DNA from: Aculops lycopersici
Lineage: Eukaryota > Arthropoda > Arachnida > Trombidiformes > Eriophyidae
NCBI GenBank assembly: GCA_015350385.1
Contig: WNKI01000003.1
Location: 1,707,730 to 1,771,729 of the forward strand
Direction of reading: 5' to 3'
Length of the DNA stretch: 64,000 nucleotides
The notes under the pieces are model-generated. The model saw only the letters and a list, made by a program, of their open reading frames with translations. It searched no databases and was not told the DNA's origin. The translations under genes and the position numbers were made by a program. Below are positions 23,501 to 33,508 of the stretch, one piece after another. Position 1 is the first letter of the stretch; each line of letters begins with the position of its first letter.

Positions 23501-26076
23501 TACGTATATTGGGCGTAGGAAACACATATACTAAATGTGCGCAAACGATTGGCGCTCGCCTAGCCGGAATGGTAGCTGATTGTTTATGTCCGCATGTCAG
23601 TCGTTGGTTTTCATATCTTGGTCTTGCTAAACCAATTGAAGTAAAGAAAAACTCTTCGACTTCCTACGTCCGCTTCCACCTAAAAGAAACAATGACATGT
23701 ATGCGCACTTTCAGGTTCACAATCTCTCGGCGCCGAGTTACCCGACGATGATCAGTGGGAAGTCCAAGTTTCAAGTTGTGGGGAAAGAGTAGTTACAGCA
23801 ACCAAAATGACACAGAACTCCACCTAGATTCGCTTGCATGTATTTGCGCAACCTTTAAGATTGCTCGTGTTTTCTCATTCTTGGACTTTAAGACCGAATG
23901 GCTGCTCGCTTTGTTGTTGTTGTGTTCCGAGACTTGAAGCAATGATTTAGTGTAGCGGCGATGCAAAGTCGATGGGCGGGTAGCTATTGCCATTGTTGTT
24001 GCTGTCGTCTTTGTTGCTAACTACATTAGTGCGCGCGCCCATCTCGCTCTCTCCCCTTCTGATGATATTAGGGCTCAAGCATTAGGCAGCAAAACACAAT
24101 GGCGCTAATCAACATGGTGCTGTTCACTTGACTTGAGCTAAGAACAAGACCAATCTTTTGCCGTTACTTTGGACGAAAGGTGACCGCAACATTGTCGAAT
24201 GTAGCGGTCGACGAGCTAGTGGCACAGCCGCAAACAATGGGATTAAACAGGTTGATTTTTATCGCTCGCTCCCTAGCTCAAGATATTTGCAGCTCATCTC
24301 AGCTGATTAACAGATCAACGCAAAACGTTGGCGCCCCGACAACCTGTTGCCGACCAACTCAATTGCCATAGGTCAATTCCACCTTCCATCGGAGTGAAAT
24401 CGAACCGGAAAGCGGAAGGGTTGATTGGGATGCGAGATAGTTTTAAATTGTGTGTCTCGCTTCAATTTTTCCCAACCAAATCAACAAACAGCCCGAAGCA
24501 AATGCAGTCCCAGCGGCAGATAGGATATCAGCAGCAACAGGTAGCCGGCATAAGTGAAGTGGAGATGTTAACTTGGCTTTCGGGATAAGTAAGATGCTTA
24601 GAACTAGCGAGACTGCTACTGTTACTTATACTATGGCATCCTCTTCCATGATGGATAATTTGATCAAATATTATCCTCTCATCTGATTCATTAGTAAGCT
24701 CCGACTGTACACTAGGGAGCAAACTAGACATCGATTTGTTTGTCCACTCCTCGTGAAAGAGGCGGCTGACCCTCTTGGGCCACCTGTTGTCGTGACTCGG
24801 GTCTAAACGAATGGATTAGCCAGTTTGCCTGTTCGCCAGAATGACCAGCAAATGTTTGTTTCCAGTTAGTCGCCAGTCAAGTCCAGCTGCCACCAGCACA
24901 GACATAAACACTGGCCAGTTACGCAATGAATGCTCATACGGCAACCTGTTCATTCGTTACGCAATCAAAATCACGCTTGGGGTGCTTATCTCTCACTCTC
25001 TGTTGCCTTAGCTATCTTTACCCATTTCGTGGATAACAAGTCGAAAGGTTTTACTCAAACTTGAAGCGCGAAATCTTCTCGCCTGTGGCCTCTTTTGCTA
25101 TTGCTGCTTTTGTTTTTTCTTTCATTCAGTTTAACTCCGTCAAATTCAATTGCAATGGCGTGATGGTTGAACGCTAGATGAGCGCAACGATTGTTATGTA
25201 ATCTAATAACCATTGGCTAACTGAATTTTTCTCTTCCGATTAAAATTTGCTGATCGAAGTACAAAATAATGGCCAAGGGGCAAAGCATTGCGGAAAATTA
25301 CGTAGGCAAATAAATTTGCATATGGTCTTTGAAACAAAACCTTACCTGAACTTGAATCAAAATCTTTAAGTGTTCTCATTTCTAACATCCCTTTTGGTTT
25401 CCATTTCACCCAGACACGTGTTTACACATTTCTCCTGACCTCTTGCCGTATCGTTGATGTCCGATTTTCTCATGCACATTTCTTGAGTTTGATCATCTGA
25501 AAATTCAACTTGATACAACTTGCACTAAAAATTTTAGTTGAAACTAGAGCATATTTCTAAATTAGATATCGCAACCGGAAGAACGGAGAGCAACTGCAGC
25601 TAACATATCATGTTGAATGGCGGCCCACATACAAGTGACACCCTCGACTGCCGTTGACTGATTGACTGGTTGATGGGCGACTGCCACTTTCACTTCAAGC
25701 AACAAGTGGCCGTGTCCGCTGCCTTAACGATCGCTAGTGCAGGGTAACTGCACTGGCGCAGAGTAGGAAAAGTAGGAAACGACGGCTGGGGACTAGACGG
25801 AAAGCAATATGCTGCCTTCTCAATGGCCACCACAATTATGGTTACACACATACACCAACCAAACGCTAAATGCCATCGATCCGCTCCGCTCCGGCAACTC
25901 AGTCGGCTAGCCAAACTGATTGACTGACTGACTGCTTGCTCAGTTACCACTATTTGGCCACAGGTTCTAGATCCGCAAGCGACTGCTTCAGCTTGCGGTG
26001 GTGATGCCTACTATTACCGGATCGATGCTGACGCTTTGGCCGCCGGAGGTACAAAGCTCGAAGTTATCCATTACAC

Positions 26077-26103
26077 AACAAGCAACAAGTTGTTGCTTGT
26101 TGC
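26077..26103. repeat. Perfect 27-bp palindrome with one central base
   Basis: Arms of 13 bases, CAACAAGCAACAA and its exact complement, flank a single G. The arms are themselves CAA-rich, so slippage within a simple sequence may have helped form it. Confidence 0.9.
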
Positions 26104-28039
26104 TTGCTACAAACTCGGCATGCAAGCGCACCTAAGTGCCGTCTCTTGTTACTCACCTTCACCAGGAGTGATTTCGATTGTTGGCTTGCGCTTGTTTTCC
26201 GCCTCTTGTTCGGCTGCCAGCTAGTCTCTCGGTCTTGTATTGCCACTTTTTGCTACCTTCACTGCCACTATTTTAGCCGCAATTTGAGTACCTATTGCTG
26301 TGGCTTGTCTGCTCTTTTTGTCGTGAGTTGAAGATGAAGTGGTCGATGTTGCTGCTTATGCCTGTTGCCAATAAGGTGATTGCAAGTGATAATTGTCGAC
26401 CGTCGTATAGCCACAATCTGCTATCGATTTCCTATTGGCTACTACTAATACTACTACCACTACAACTACTACTACCACTGCTACCACTACTATGATGACC
26501 ACTGGGTAGTGTAGATTTGTTATGATTATTTTGTGAACAAGAGAAACAAACGTACAGAACAATTACAAATGGAACTGACATACACACCGCGAGTATCTCA
26601 CTCAGAATGTCTCAGTTGGTTGTAATCTTCTGTCTCCACTTTCTTCTTGTATTTGAATCACTGATTTGCCTCACTCTCCTCCAGTCAAGTTTCCGCTGAT
26701 TATACTTAAGTCACTTGTTGCTGTGTTCTCTTGACTGCTCGCTTGACTGTTTCTCTTTTTTCCTTCTTTCAGATTGACGACTCAAAGATTTGAGTTACTA
26801 GTCGTGATAAAGTTAACGGTGATCTTGGCGACAAACTCGCTGCTGATGACTTGTGGTCCACCTTCTTCTTTTTCCACCTTCTGCATGAGTCGAGATGAAC
26901 TCTCTCTAGTTTCTTTTTTCTCAAGCCTCTACCTAACAGATTGAATATTAAGAAGACGAAGAGTTCAAGTTTTATCTAACGGTAAGTCTCGCTCGACGTC
27001 TATCTTTGGCGCTTCGCCCACTTCTCTCTCTCTCTCCCTCTTTCTGCGCGTTCCTCTCAGTGGTTGTGGTAAAAGTAGGGAGAAACTTGAACCTTGTTAT
27101 TATATTTGTCAGCAACATCACCATAGAATTTAAAATTAGCTGGTTCACGCAGAGCGACTGCAACAACAACAACAACAGGTTGCCATGTTTGTCGTGGCGA
27201 GCGATAAACTTACCTGCTGGCTTGTTAGCCGGTGATGCTAGGAATCATTAAAAACTAAGGCTGACCACTTGTCGCTGATGCCTGGCTCCCTCTGGCTAAC
27301 TGTAACCGTAACTGTAACTATAACTATGACTATTACTATGCAACCAGCGGCCAGTGATGCAGTTTTCTTCAATCGGAGCTGTACAAATGGAAGTGTCCAC
27401 AAGCAAGAGGTACAAGAGAGGGGAGAGAAAGAGACAAAGATGCAGGAGAAATCCACATAATTAATGCTCGCAGTTGGGATTCATTTTCATCTCGCTGGCA
27501 TCAATTTGTAACTCACTAACTTGCTCTTTTGCTTACAACTCTAACTGTCGCTGCCCAGAGCCAACAGAGACTTTCTCGGCTGCCCGCCAGGTAAACTCAG
27601 ATAAGGTCGCCTTTTCCACAACAAACTCTCTATCTCTTTCTGTCTCAAGCTTGCGGCCACTTGATTTTCTAACTGGCTCACTGGTAGGCGCTTCTTCTTC
27701 TTCTCCTTCTCCTTCTCTTAGTCTTCTTATCTTCCTCTCACTTGGCTAACTGTGCGCAGCCTCCTCAATTGCGCAAGCAAAAGCGTATAGTTGAAACTCT
27801 GCCTCCAGGTGAGCAAGCTCACTTGACTCTTACTCTTTTGCTCACTTCGCTGCAACTTGCCGACCGGCGCGCGAATGCCAACTCGAACGTGAGCAACAGG
27901 TGAGACAGGTAATGGCCTTCTATCGCGCAATAAACTCACCGCCACCGCAACCACCGAGAAGACGTCTTCTTTATAACGAGGTAACGAGATGGAGAGAGGA
28001 GAGTCCGCTGGCCTCAAAGTCGAGAACTCGCTCGCACCT

Positions 28040-28060
28040 GATGATGATGATGATGATGAT
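28040..28060. repeat. (GAT)7 microsatellite
   Basis: Seven tandem GAT units in noncoding DNA. Confidence 0.9.
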
Positions 28061-28193
28061 TGTTGCCGTAGCGTTGTAGCTACTGCTCTCGGCTCACCTC
28101 GTGAACTTGGTTTTTCTTCTTTTTTCCTCAAAATGGACTACCGAATCAACAAGTTGCTCTTCAATGATGGTACCTATGACGACTAAGATGCCG

Positions 28194-28223
28194 CCGCTGC
28201 TGCTGCTGATGATGATGATGATG
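28194..28223. repeat. Compound CTG/GAT repeat
   Basis: CTG units run directly into GAT units. Confidence 0.85.
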
Positions 28224-29630
28224 AAGTGACAGTGGAATTCGAATTTGGCTTGGCTAGTGGCCAATGGAGACAACAGTTTGTGCACCGAGTTTAGTGGCTT
28301 GAGTTTCTACTGAATCCCAGTTGATTTTTGGTGGAAATGGAAAAACTAACTGAGAAAAATTACTCCAGTTTGAACTTCGGTTGAAATGAAGGAGTGATGC
28401 ACAATTATTCATGAGCATCAAAACCTCGACGAATGAAACCAACTGGGCATTATTTATGCACCAGTATGGCTGTTTTTATATTCCATTTAAGCGATACTAA
28501 AGAGTCTTGCACCTTTCCTCTTTCTCTCCAAACAGATAAACAGCAGAAGTCTATTTTTAAAGCATTCTCTCTCACCTGTCAGTGGTTATGGTTTGCTTTT
28601 GGCACTACCAACCAATTAGAGATTCATCTCTCTTACATGAGTTCAAACTGCGACAACCTGTTGAGAAATATCTGCTACCACCTCGAGACTCGGGACTCCA
28701 AGCTCGATTGTTAGTGTTTCTGGCACTAACTGGGAGAGAAGATGATGACGATGGTGAAGATGATCATGACAATGGCGCAATCAGTAAATTAATTTGATTT
28801 AAAACTCGGTGTGCGAGCGAGCAGAGTTTAGTTTGAAATGCTCGAATTGAAGCAGGAATTTATAATTAACTCGCTCACTTAAACTACTTTTGGCGTCAGA
28901 GGCGCTATAAGCAGCAGAAGCAGCAAACGATTTTGGTGCCGCAAAAAAGTAGCTCACCGCCCATCAGGTAACCTGAGCCTAAATTAGATTGGCTAATGAC
29001 AAACAACTACACAATGTTCAGTCTTGCTCTTGAATTAAAGTCGACAAAAGAAGGAGAGGATAGAGGTAAGAAATAGTGTTGTGTCATCCCATTGCTAGAC
29101 ACTTGTACAGGACACACTTGTTGAGCATATCTTTACCTTACCTTGTCGCCAAGTGCAAGCCAAAAATCTAATTTTCCCCTCAACTCAAACAAAGGAAATA
29201 GAAATGACACAGTTAAAACAATGAGACAACTCATCTTGCAGCTCCAGTTGACTCGACTTGATTCACACAACTCAACTCTGGTGGCCAAGATTAGCGGTTT
29301 AGACTAGTGTGGGGAAATTTTCTTAATTAAATCAACTTCCTTTGTCTGAATTGCCGAAGTTACAGCTGGCGCTGCCTCTGCAACCACCTGAAGATTTCTT
29401 CTGTTTGCATTCCCCCTCTTCACTTCATGTGTTTGCCGTGTGAATGCCAATGCAAATTTTGGTGGCTTTTGGAGGGTTTTTTGCACATAGGATTCTAAGG
29501 CACAAATGGACCAAAACCCGAATGCCCGAGTTCCTAGTCGCCCACACTGACAGTTTAAAGCAAGGGACACTCAAGTCATTTGAAGTTTTGGAAGTGGCCG
29601 CGCGGGTATAACTGGAATTAAATGTAGCTG

Positions 29631-29650
29631 CGACGACGACGACGACGACG
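29631..29650. repeat. (CGA)n microsatellite
   Basis: Between six and seven tandem CGA units. Confidence 0.9.
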
Positions 29651-30520
29651 CTTCCTTTGTATGCATGAATGGTTGCGCTACTACGCCGCGGCAACAAGTG
29701 GCTAGTCGAGTCTCAGACTGTTGATAAGAGTTCTTGCGTCCAGCATTCACGTCAACAGGTCGGCGATTTCACGAAGCGAACAAGACGACGACCGAAATTT
29801 CTGATAACGCCGACCATCTGAAAGTTTCCGCCAATTCGGCGATGGTCAGCCGAGCTAGCCAAAAAGACTCTGGTACAACGGAGCCACCGGTGCGCGAGAA
29901 TTCACCTGCCACTGAGTGCAAAGACGACGACGTCCGTAATTTCCTCCCTCGAGAGTGAGATGAGAGTGGATTGGAGTGGAGTTGAGTTGAGAGCTAATCT
30001 GCGGTTGACTTGTCCCTCTATTCAGTAACTTCCACTTTCCGCTACAACAGGTAGTTGCTCGCATTTCACACCGACTGACTCGCTTCTCGTAGATTGGATG
30101 GCCACTTGTCGTTTTGCGTACTCGACAACAAAGAAGAGGAGCAGAACTAACAGACACGACCGCATTTGGGCTGAATTCCTGAAGGCAGCCGCTCCTAAAA
30201 CTTCAAAAACGAGAGTGAGATACTTGCGTAACTGAAAGCAGATTAGTCGACTTTAATCCGACAACTTGAGTCCGTTAGCTTCCATGATTATGATGAGGTA
30301 ATAAGTTTGACGCAGGAGTAGTGGATAGGAGTCTCATCAACATGCCAGCAGTCAGCCGGCAACAAGGCAGCTGCCACACATTCAGGCGCCTTTGTCTTTG
30401 TCATTGTCGTCTTTTTACTTTAAGAACTGGCTAGTGGCAAAAATGGCTTAGTCTCTCACCTTCACTCCAAAAACTGAGTGACTCTTTCAAATCTTTTAGT
30501 CTTAAAAAGAGATAGGAAGC

Positions 30521-30541
30521 GAGAGAGAGAGAGAGAGAGAG
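30521..30541. repeat. (GA)10 microsatellite
   Basis: An uninterrupted GA tract in the noncoding stretch before the S28 peptidase gene. Confidence 0.95.
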
Positions 30542-31225
30542 TCGATCTGGTTTCGCGAGTCGCCCTGAAAAAATCGTGATTTTAAGCGACTAAAAAATAA
30601 AACGGAGGTCTTGTCTCGTCGATGTGGCCGCCGGCGCTAAGTCGAGCTTAAAATTGAACGAAAAGCAAATTCGCCCTCTAGCTTGGCAAATTTTCCACTC
30701 TATACCTGCAAGCCGACTGTCACACTTCATGACAAAAGACAGCAATAGCTACCTGTTGCCACCATCGCCTCCGCCGTTGCATTGAATGAGCCAACTCGTC
30801 TACCTTCTCTGCCTTGAACTAAGCGCAACAAAAGCAGACACTCACTTCTGGTTGATTGATTGGCTGCTTGGTTGGCCAAATTGGAATCTCTTTGGTCGGC
30901 CGCAACAAAAGTGACAACTGATATGAAGAAAAGAAGACCTCAAATGAAGGCAGACACAATAAAATGGCAACAATCTTTTTTGGCCAACCACCAGAGAAAG
31001 AGAATGGAAGCGATGAAGTCTTCTGCGAGAGCGCGGCGACGCCGGCGGCAGCGGCAGCAGTGGCAGTGAGAGCGCAACAAGTGGTCGCTGGCCGCTGAGG
31101 ATTAGATGTCATTCGTCTGCCGACGACGAGCAAGCGAGCGATCAATCGATGATCCGAAACGAAATGCCAGACGTAGCACTGATTGAGTTGTTGGCAGACG
31201 ATTGACATTATCGATTTGATTGAGC

Positions 31226-31341
31226 CACTTGTTGCGCTTGCTAATTGCCGTGAGTGATGATTTTGTTAGCGGGGCTGCCAGTGTAGTGGCCGCAGCGCCC
31301 ATAGAGGACTGCGGGAGCTACACTGTACTTGTTGCGCTTGA
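31226..31341. repeat. Spaced 14-bp direct repeat
   Basis: ACTTGTTGCGCTTG occurs at about 31226-31239 and again at 31328-31341. The first copy overlaps one of the CCACTTG words. The two copies may be a shared protein site or a small local duplication. Confidence 0.6.
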
Positions 31342-31747
31342 TACCAATAGTCGTTCGTACCATTCATCTGCCCAACGACATCTAGCTAGCTGATAAGCTT
31401 GCCACTTTGCTAGCCACTTGTTTCGCGCGTGCCACCGACCAATCGAGCAAACCAACAGTGATCTTGAGGCGAGATAAAAAGTAAATATAAAAATTTGTTG
31501 CATATAACCAGACGAGGGGAGTGTTTTTGTTTTGTTTTGGCTCCGATTTCTTTCATCGTCACCCAGTCATTTATTTAATTGAATCAAATTTATTAGATAA
31601 CACAATAACATTAACTCGCTTTAACCACTCACAACGTTGACACTGTCGTCGGTCAACGTGAATCGATTTATGAAATAATAATAGTGATAGTTTTGATTAT
31701 AGCCATAGATTCACATATTGCTCAACTAAGACCGAGATACTCATACA

Positions 31748-33328
31748 ATGAAGTCGCTGAATGTTTTATTTATTGCATATCTAACGGTTGCCAGTTTGAT
31801 AATTGCATGTGAAGCGAGCAAATTGCCCAATCCAAAAGGGAAATCTTTCTCCTCTTTAACAAAGAGATCGTCCGGATCCGTATCCAAAGCGAGAGCAGCA
31901 AGCACTGAGCTAAATATTAGCTATGAAACAAAGTGGTTCACTCAGCTCATTGATCATTTTACCTGGACAAATCAGGGAACATTTGAGCAACGCTACCTGA
32001 TCAACAAGGACTATTGGTGTGGAAAGAATTGTCCCATTCTATTCTATTGCGGAAACGAGGGAGATATCGAAGTTTTTACCAATAATACGGGATGGATGTG
32101 GGAGAATGCGGAGAAGTTGCACGCAATGTTGGTGTTTGCCGAGCATCGGTTCTATGGAAAATCAATGCCCTATCCAATTGACCCCTCGAAGGTGACTCCA
32201 AATTCAACCAAGCATTTGGGTTATCTTAGTAGCGAGCAAGCGTTGGCCGACTATGCAAAACTCATCTATGAACTAAAGAACTCCCTATACGATGCCAAGT
32301 TTTCACCTGTAATTGCAATCGGTGGCAGTTACGGCGGAATGCTTGCCGCTTGGATGCGAATGAAGTATCCAAATTCCGTTACAGGTGCACTCGCTGGTTC
32401 CGCTCCCATTCTCCAATTTCCAGGTGAATATGATTGTCAAAAATTCAATAGAATCGTGACAAATGATTATGAAAATTACTCGCTAAATTGCTCGCAAACA
32501 ATATCAAAATCTTGGTCTACCATTAGGGGTCTCGCGGACAGTGATAAAGGATTGGATAAGTTGAGTTTAATCTTTAACACGTGCGAGAAATTAACACGCC
32601 CAAATGTGGATCTAATCCTCCAAATGCTCAACTCAATTTGGGTCAACATGGCCATGACTGATTACGCTAACGAAGCTAGCTTCTTGTCCAAGATGCCAGC
32701 TTATCCAATTAAACACGTGTGTGCAATCCTAAAAGATGATCCAACAATAATTGACGACCTCACGCTGGTTGGTCAAATATCGCAAGCGTCGCAGGTGTAC
32801 ACCAATTATACCGGGCAATCGAAATGCTTAGACTTTAAATCCTACATCTTCGATCCAATGGATGTTATGTGGGATTTCCAATCCTGTACCGAGATGGTGA
32901 TGCCGATTTGTTCAGATGGAATCAACGACATGTTTGATCCTCAGCCATTCGATTTGAGTTCCTTTGTTGCGGACTGCAAGAAACGTTGGGGCGTCAGAAC
33001 TCAGGTAAACAAGATTCAAACTCTCTACGGCGACAAGGACATGTCCTCCGTTTCGAGGATTATCTTTAGCTCTTGCTCGCGAGACCCCTGGTCAGCTGGT
33101 TGCCCTCAAGAGAGCATCGAGGCAAACTCAATTCATGCAATCAAAATACCTGGCGTCTGTCATCACGAAGACCTGCGAGCTTCGGGACCTAACGACGGCG
33201 AGGCGGTGAAGAAGGCAAGACAGGTTGAGTTGAACATAATTAGCGATTGGATTCAGAAGCACTATGATGATGTCCGCAAATATTCATCAAAGGAAACGTT
33301 GATTTGGCACGATATTAAATCGAGCTAA
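31748..33328 (+). CDS. Serine carboxypeptidase, family S28 (PRCP/DPP7-like)
   Basis: A complete 526-residue intronless ORF. Residues 1-23 form a signal peptide, so the protein enters the secretory route, probably to lysosomes or outside the cell. S28 enzymes remove residues next to proline: prolyl-carboxypeptidase acts at the C-terminus, dipeptidyl peptidase 7 at the N-terminus. Visible landmarks are the FTQLIDHF start of the mature domain, GNEGD (near 102), AEHRFYGKS, the nucleophile Ser194 in GGSYGG, Asp446 in RDPWSAG, and histidines 472-473 in VCHHEDLR. The Asp context is unusual: the family normally has N-G-x-x-D-P-W-S, and here the residues before Asp are SSCSR. Cysteines at 443 and 452 bracket the Asp. 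Several NxT/S sequons fit a glycoprotein. I cannot decide between the PRCP and DPP7 types. Confidence 0.92.
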   Translation: MKSLNVLFIAYLTVASLIIACEASKLPNPKGKSFSSLTKRSSGSVSKARAASTELNISYETKWFTQLIDHFTWTNQGTFEQRYLINKDYWCGKNCPILFYCGNEGDIEVFTNNTGWMWENAEKLHAMLVFAEHRFYGKSMPYPIDPSKVTPNSTKHLGYLSSEQALADYAKLIYELKNSLYDAKFSPVIAIGGSYGGMLAAWMRMKYPNSVTGALAGSAPILQFPGEYDCQKFNRIVTNDYENYSLNCSQTISKSWSTIRGLADSDKGLDKLSLIFNTCEKLTRPNVDLILQMLNSIWVNMAMTDYANEASFLSKMPAYPIKHVCAILKDDPTIIDDLTLVGQISQASQVYTNYTGQSKCLDFKSYIFDPMDVMWDFQSCTEMVMPICSDGINDMFDPQPFDLSSFVADCKKRWGVRTQVNKIQTLYGDKDMSSVSRIIFSSCSRDPWSAGCPQESIEANSIHAIKIPGVCHHEDLRASGPNDGEAVKKARQVELNIISDWIQKHYDDVRKYSSKETLIWHDIKSS

Positions 33329-33345
33329 TAGAATAGATCAGTGGT

Positions 33346-33351
33346 AATAAA
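33346..33351 (+). terminator. AATAAA poly(A) signal of the S28 peptidase
   Basis: AATAAA lies 18 bases after the stop codon, with a second copy near 33392. The convergent glycogen phosphorylase gene ends only 180 bp from the peptidase stop, so the two 3' UTRs are short or overlap. Confidence 0.6.
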
Positions 33352-33508
33352 TTTATCATTTGTGATAGTTGATTACTCTATTGAAAGCTTGAATAAAAAT
33401 TATGTGTCACATGTCATGACACTTATTAATATTTAATTTCCTCCCCCTACCTCTCTCTTCTCTATACTGATGATGATCATCACATATTCAATTATGAGGC
33501 GTGATAAT

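Larger units (their letters stand above)
22418..30758. promoter_or_regulatory. Cluster of 14 CAACAGGT words (Scratch/Snail-type sites)
   Basis: Exact CAACAGGT or ACCTGTTG starts at 22418(-), 22519, 23141, 23315, 23392, 24342(-), 24535, 24782(-), 27173, 27894, 28656(-), 29753, 30045 and 30751(-). Fourteen copies in 8.3 kb compare with about 0.25 expected for a given 8-mer on both strands in equal-base random sequence. GCAACAGGTG is the known binding word of Scratch zinc-finger repressors, and RACAGGTG that of the related Snail proteins. No gene lies inside the cluster. It may be an enhancer or silencer field for flanking genes, including NK6 farther away. The repetition is seen; binding is inference. 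Confidence 0.5.
20547..31747. other. Gene-poor 11-kb stretch upstream of cytochrome b561 and the S28 peptidase
   Basis: The two flanking genes are transcribed away from this stretch, so it is upstream of both. No ORF here shows a domain; the longest (21683-22135 minus, 150 codons) looks like chance. The stretch is full of E-box-like words (CACCTG, CAAGTGG), GAT, GAC, CTG and GA simple repeats, a degenerate TAACNN-type repeat at 27299-27340, and the CAACAGGT cluster listed separately. Short 5' exons of unrecognised genes or noncoding RNA genes cannot be excluded. Confidence 0.5.

Noticed and set aside
26356..26562. Val-rich minus-strand frame over CTA/CCA repeats
   Set aside because: It is a translated degenerate trinucleotide repeat, not a protein gene.
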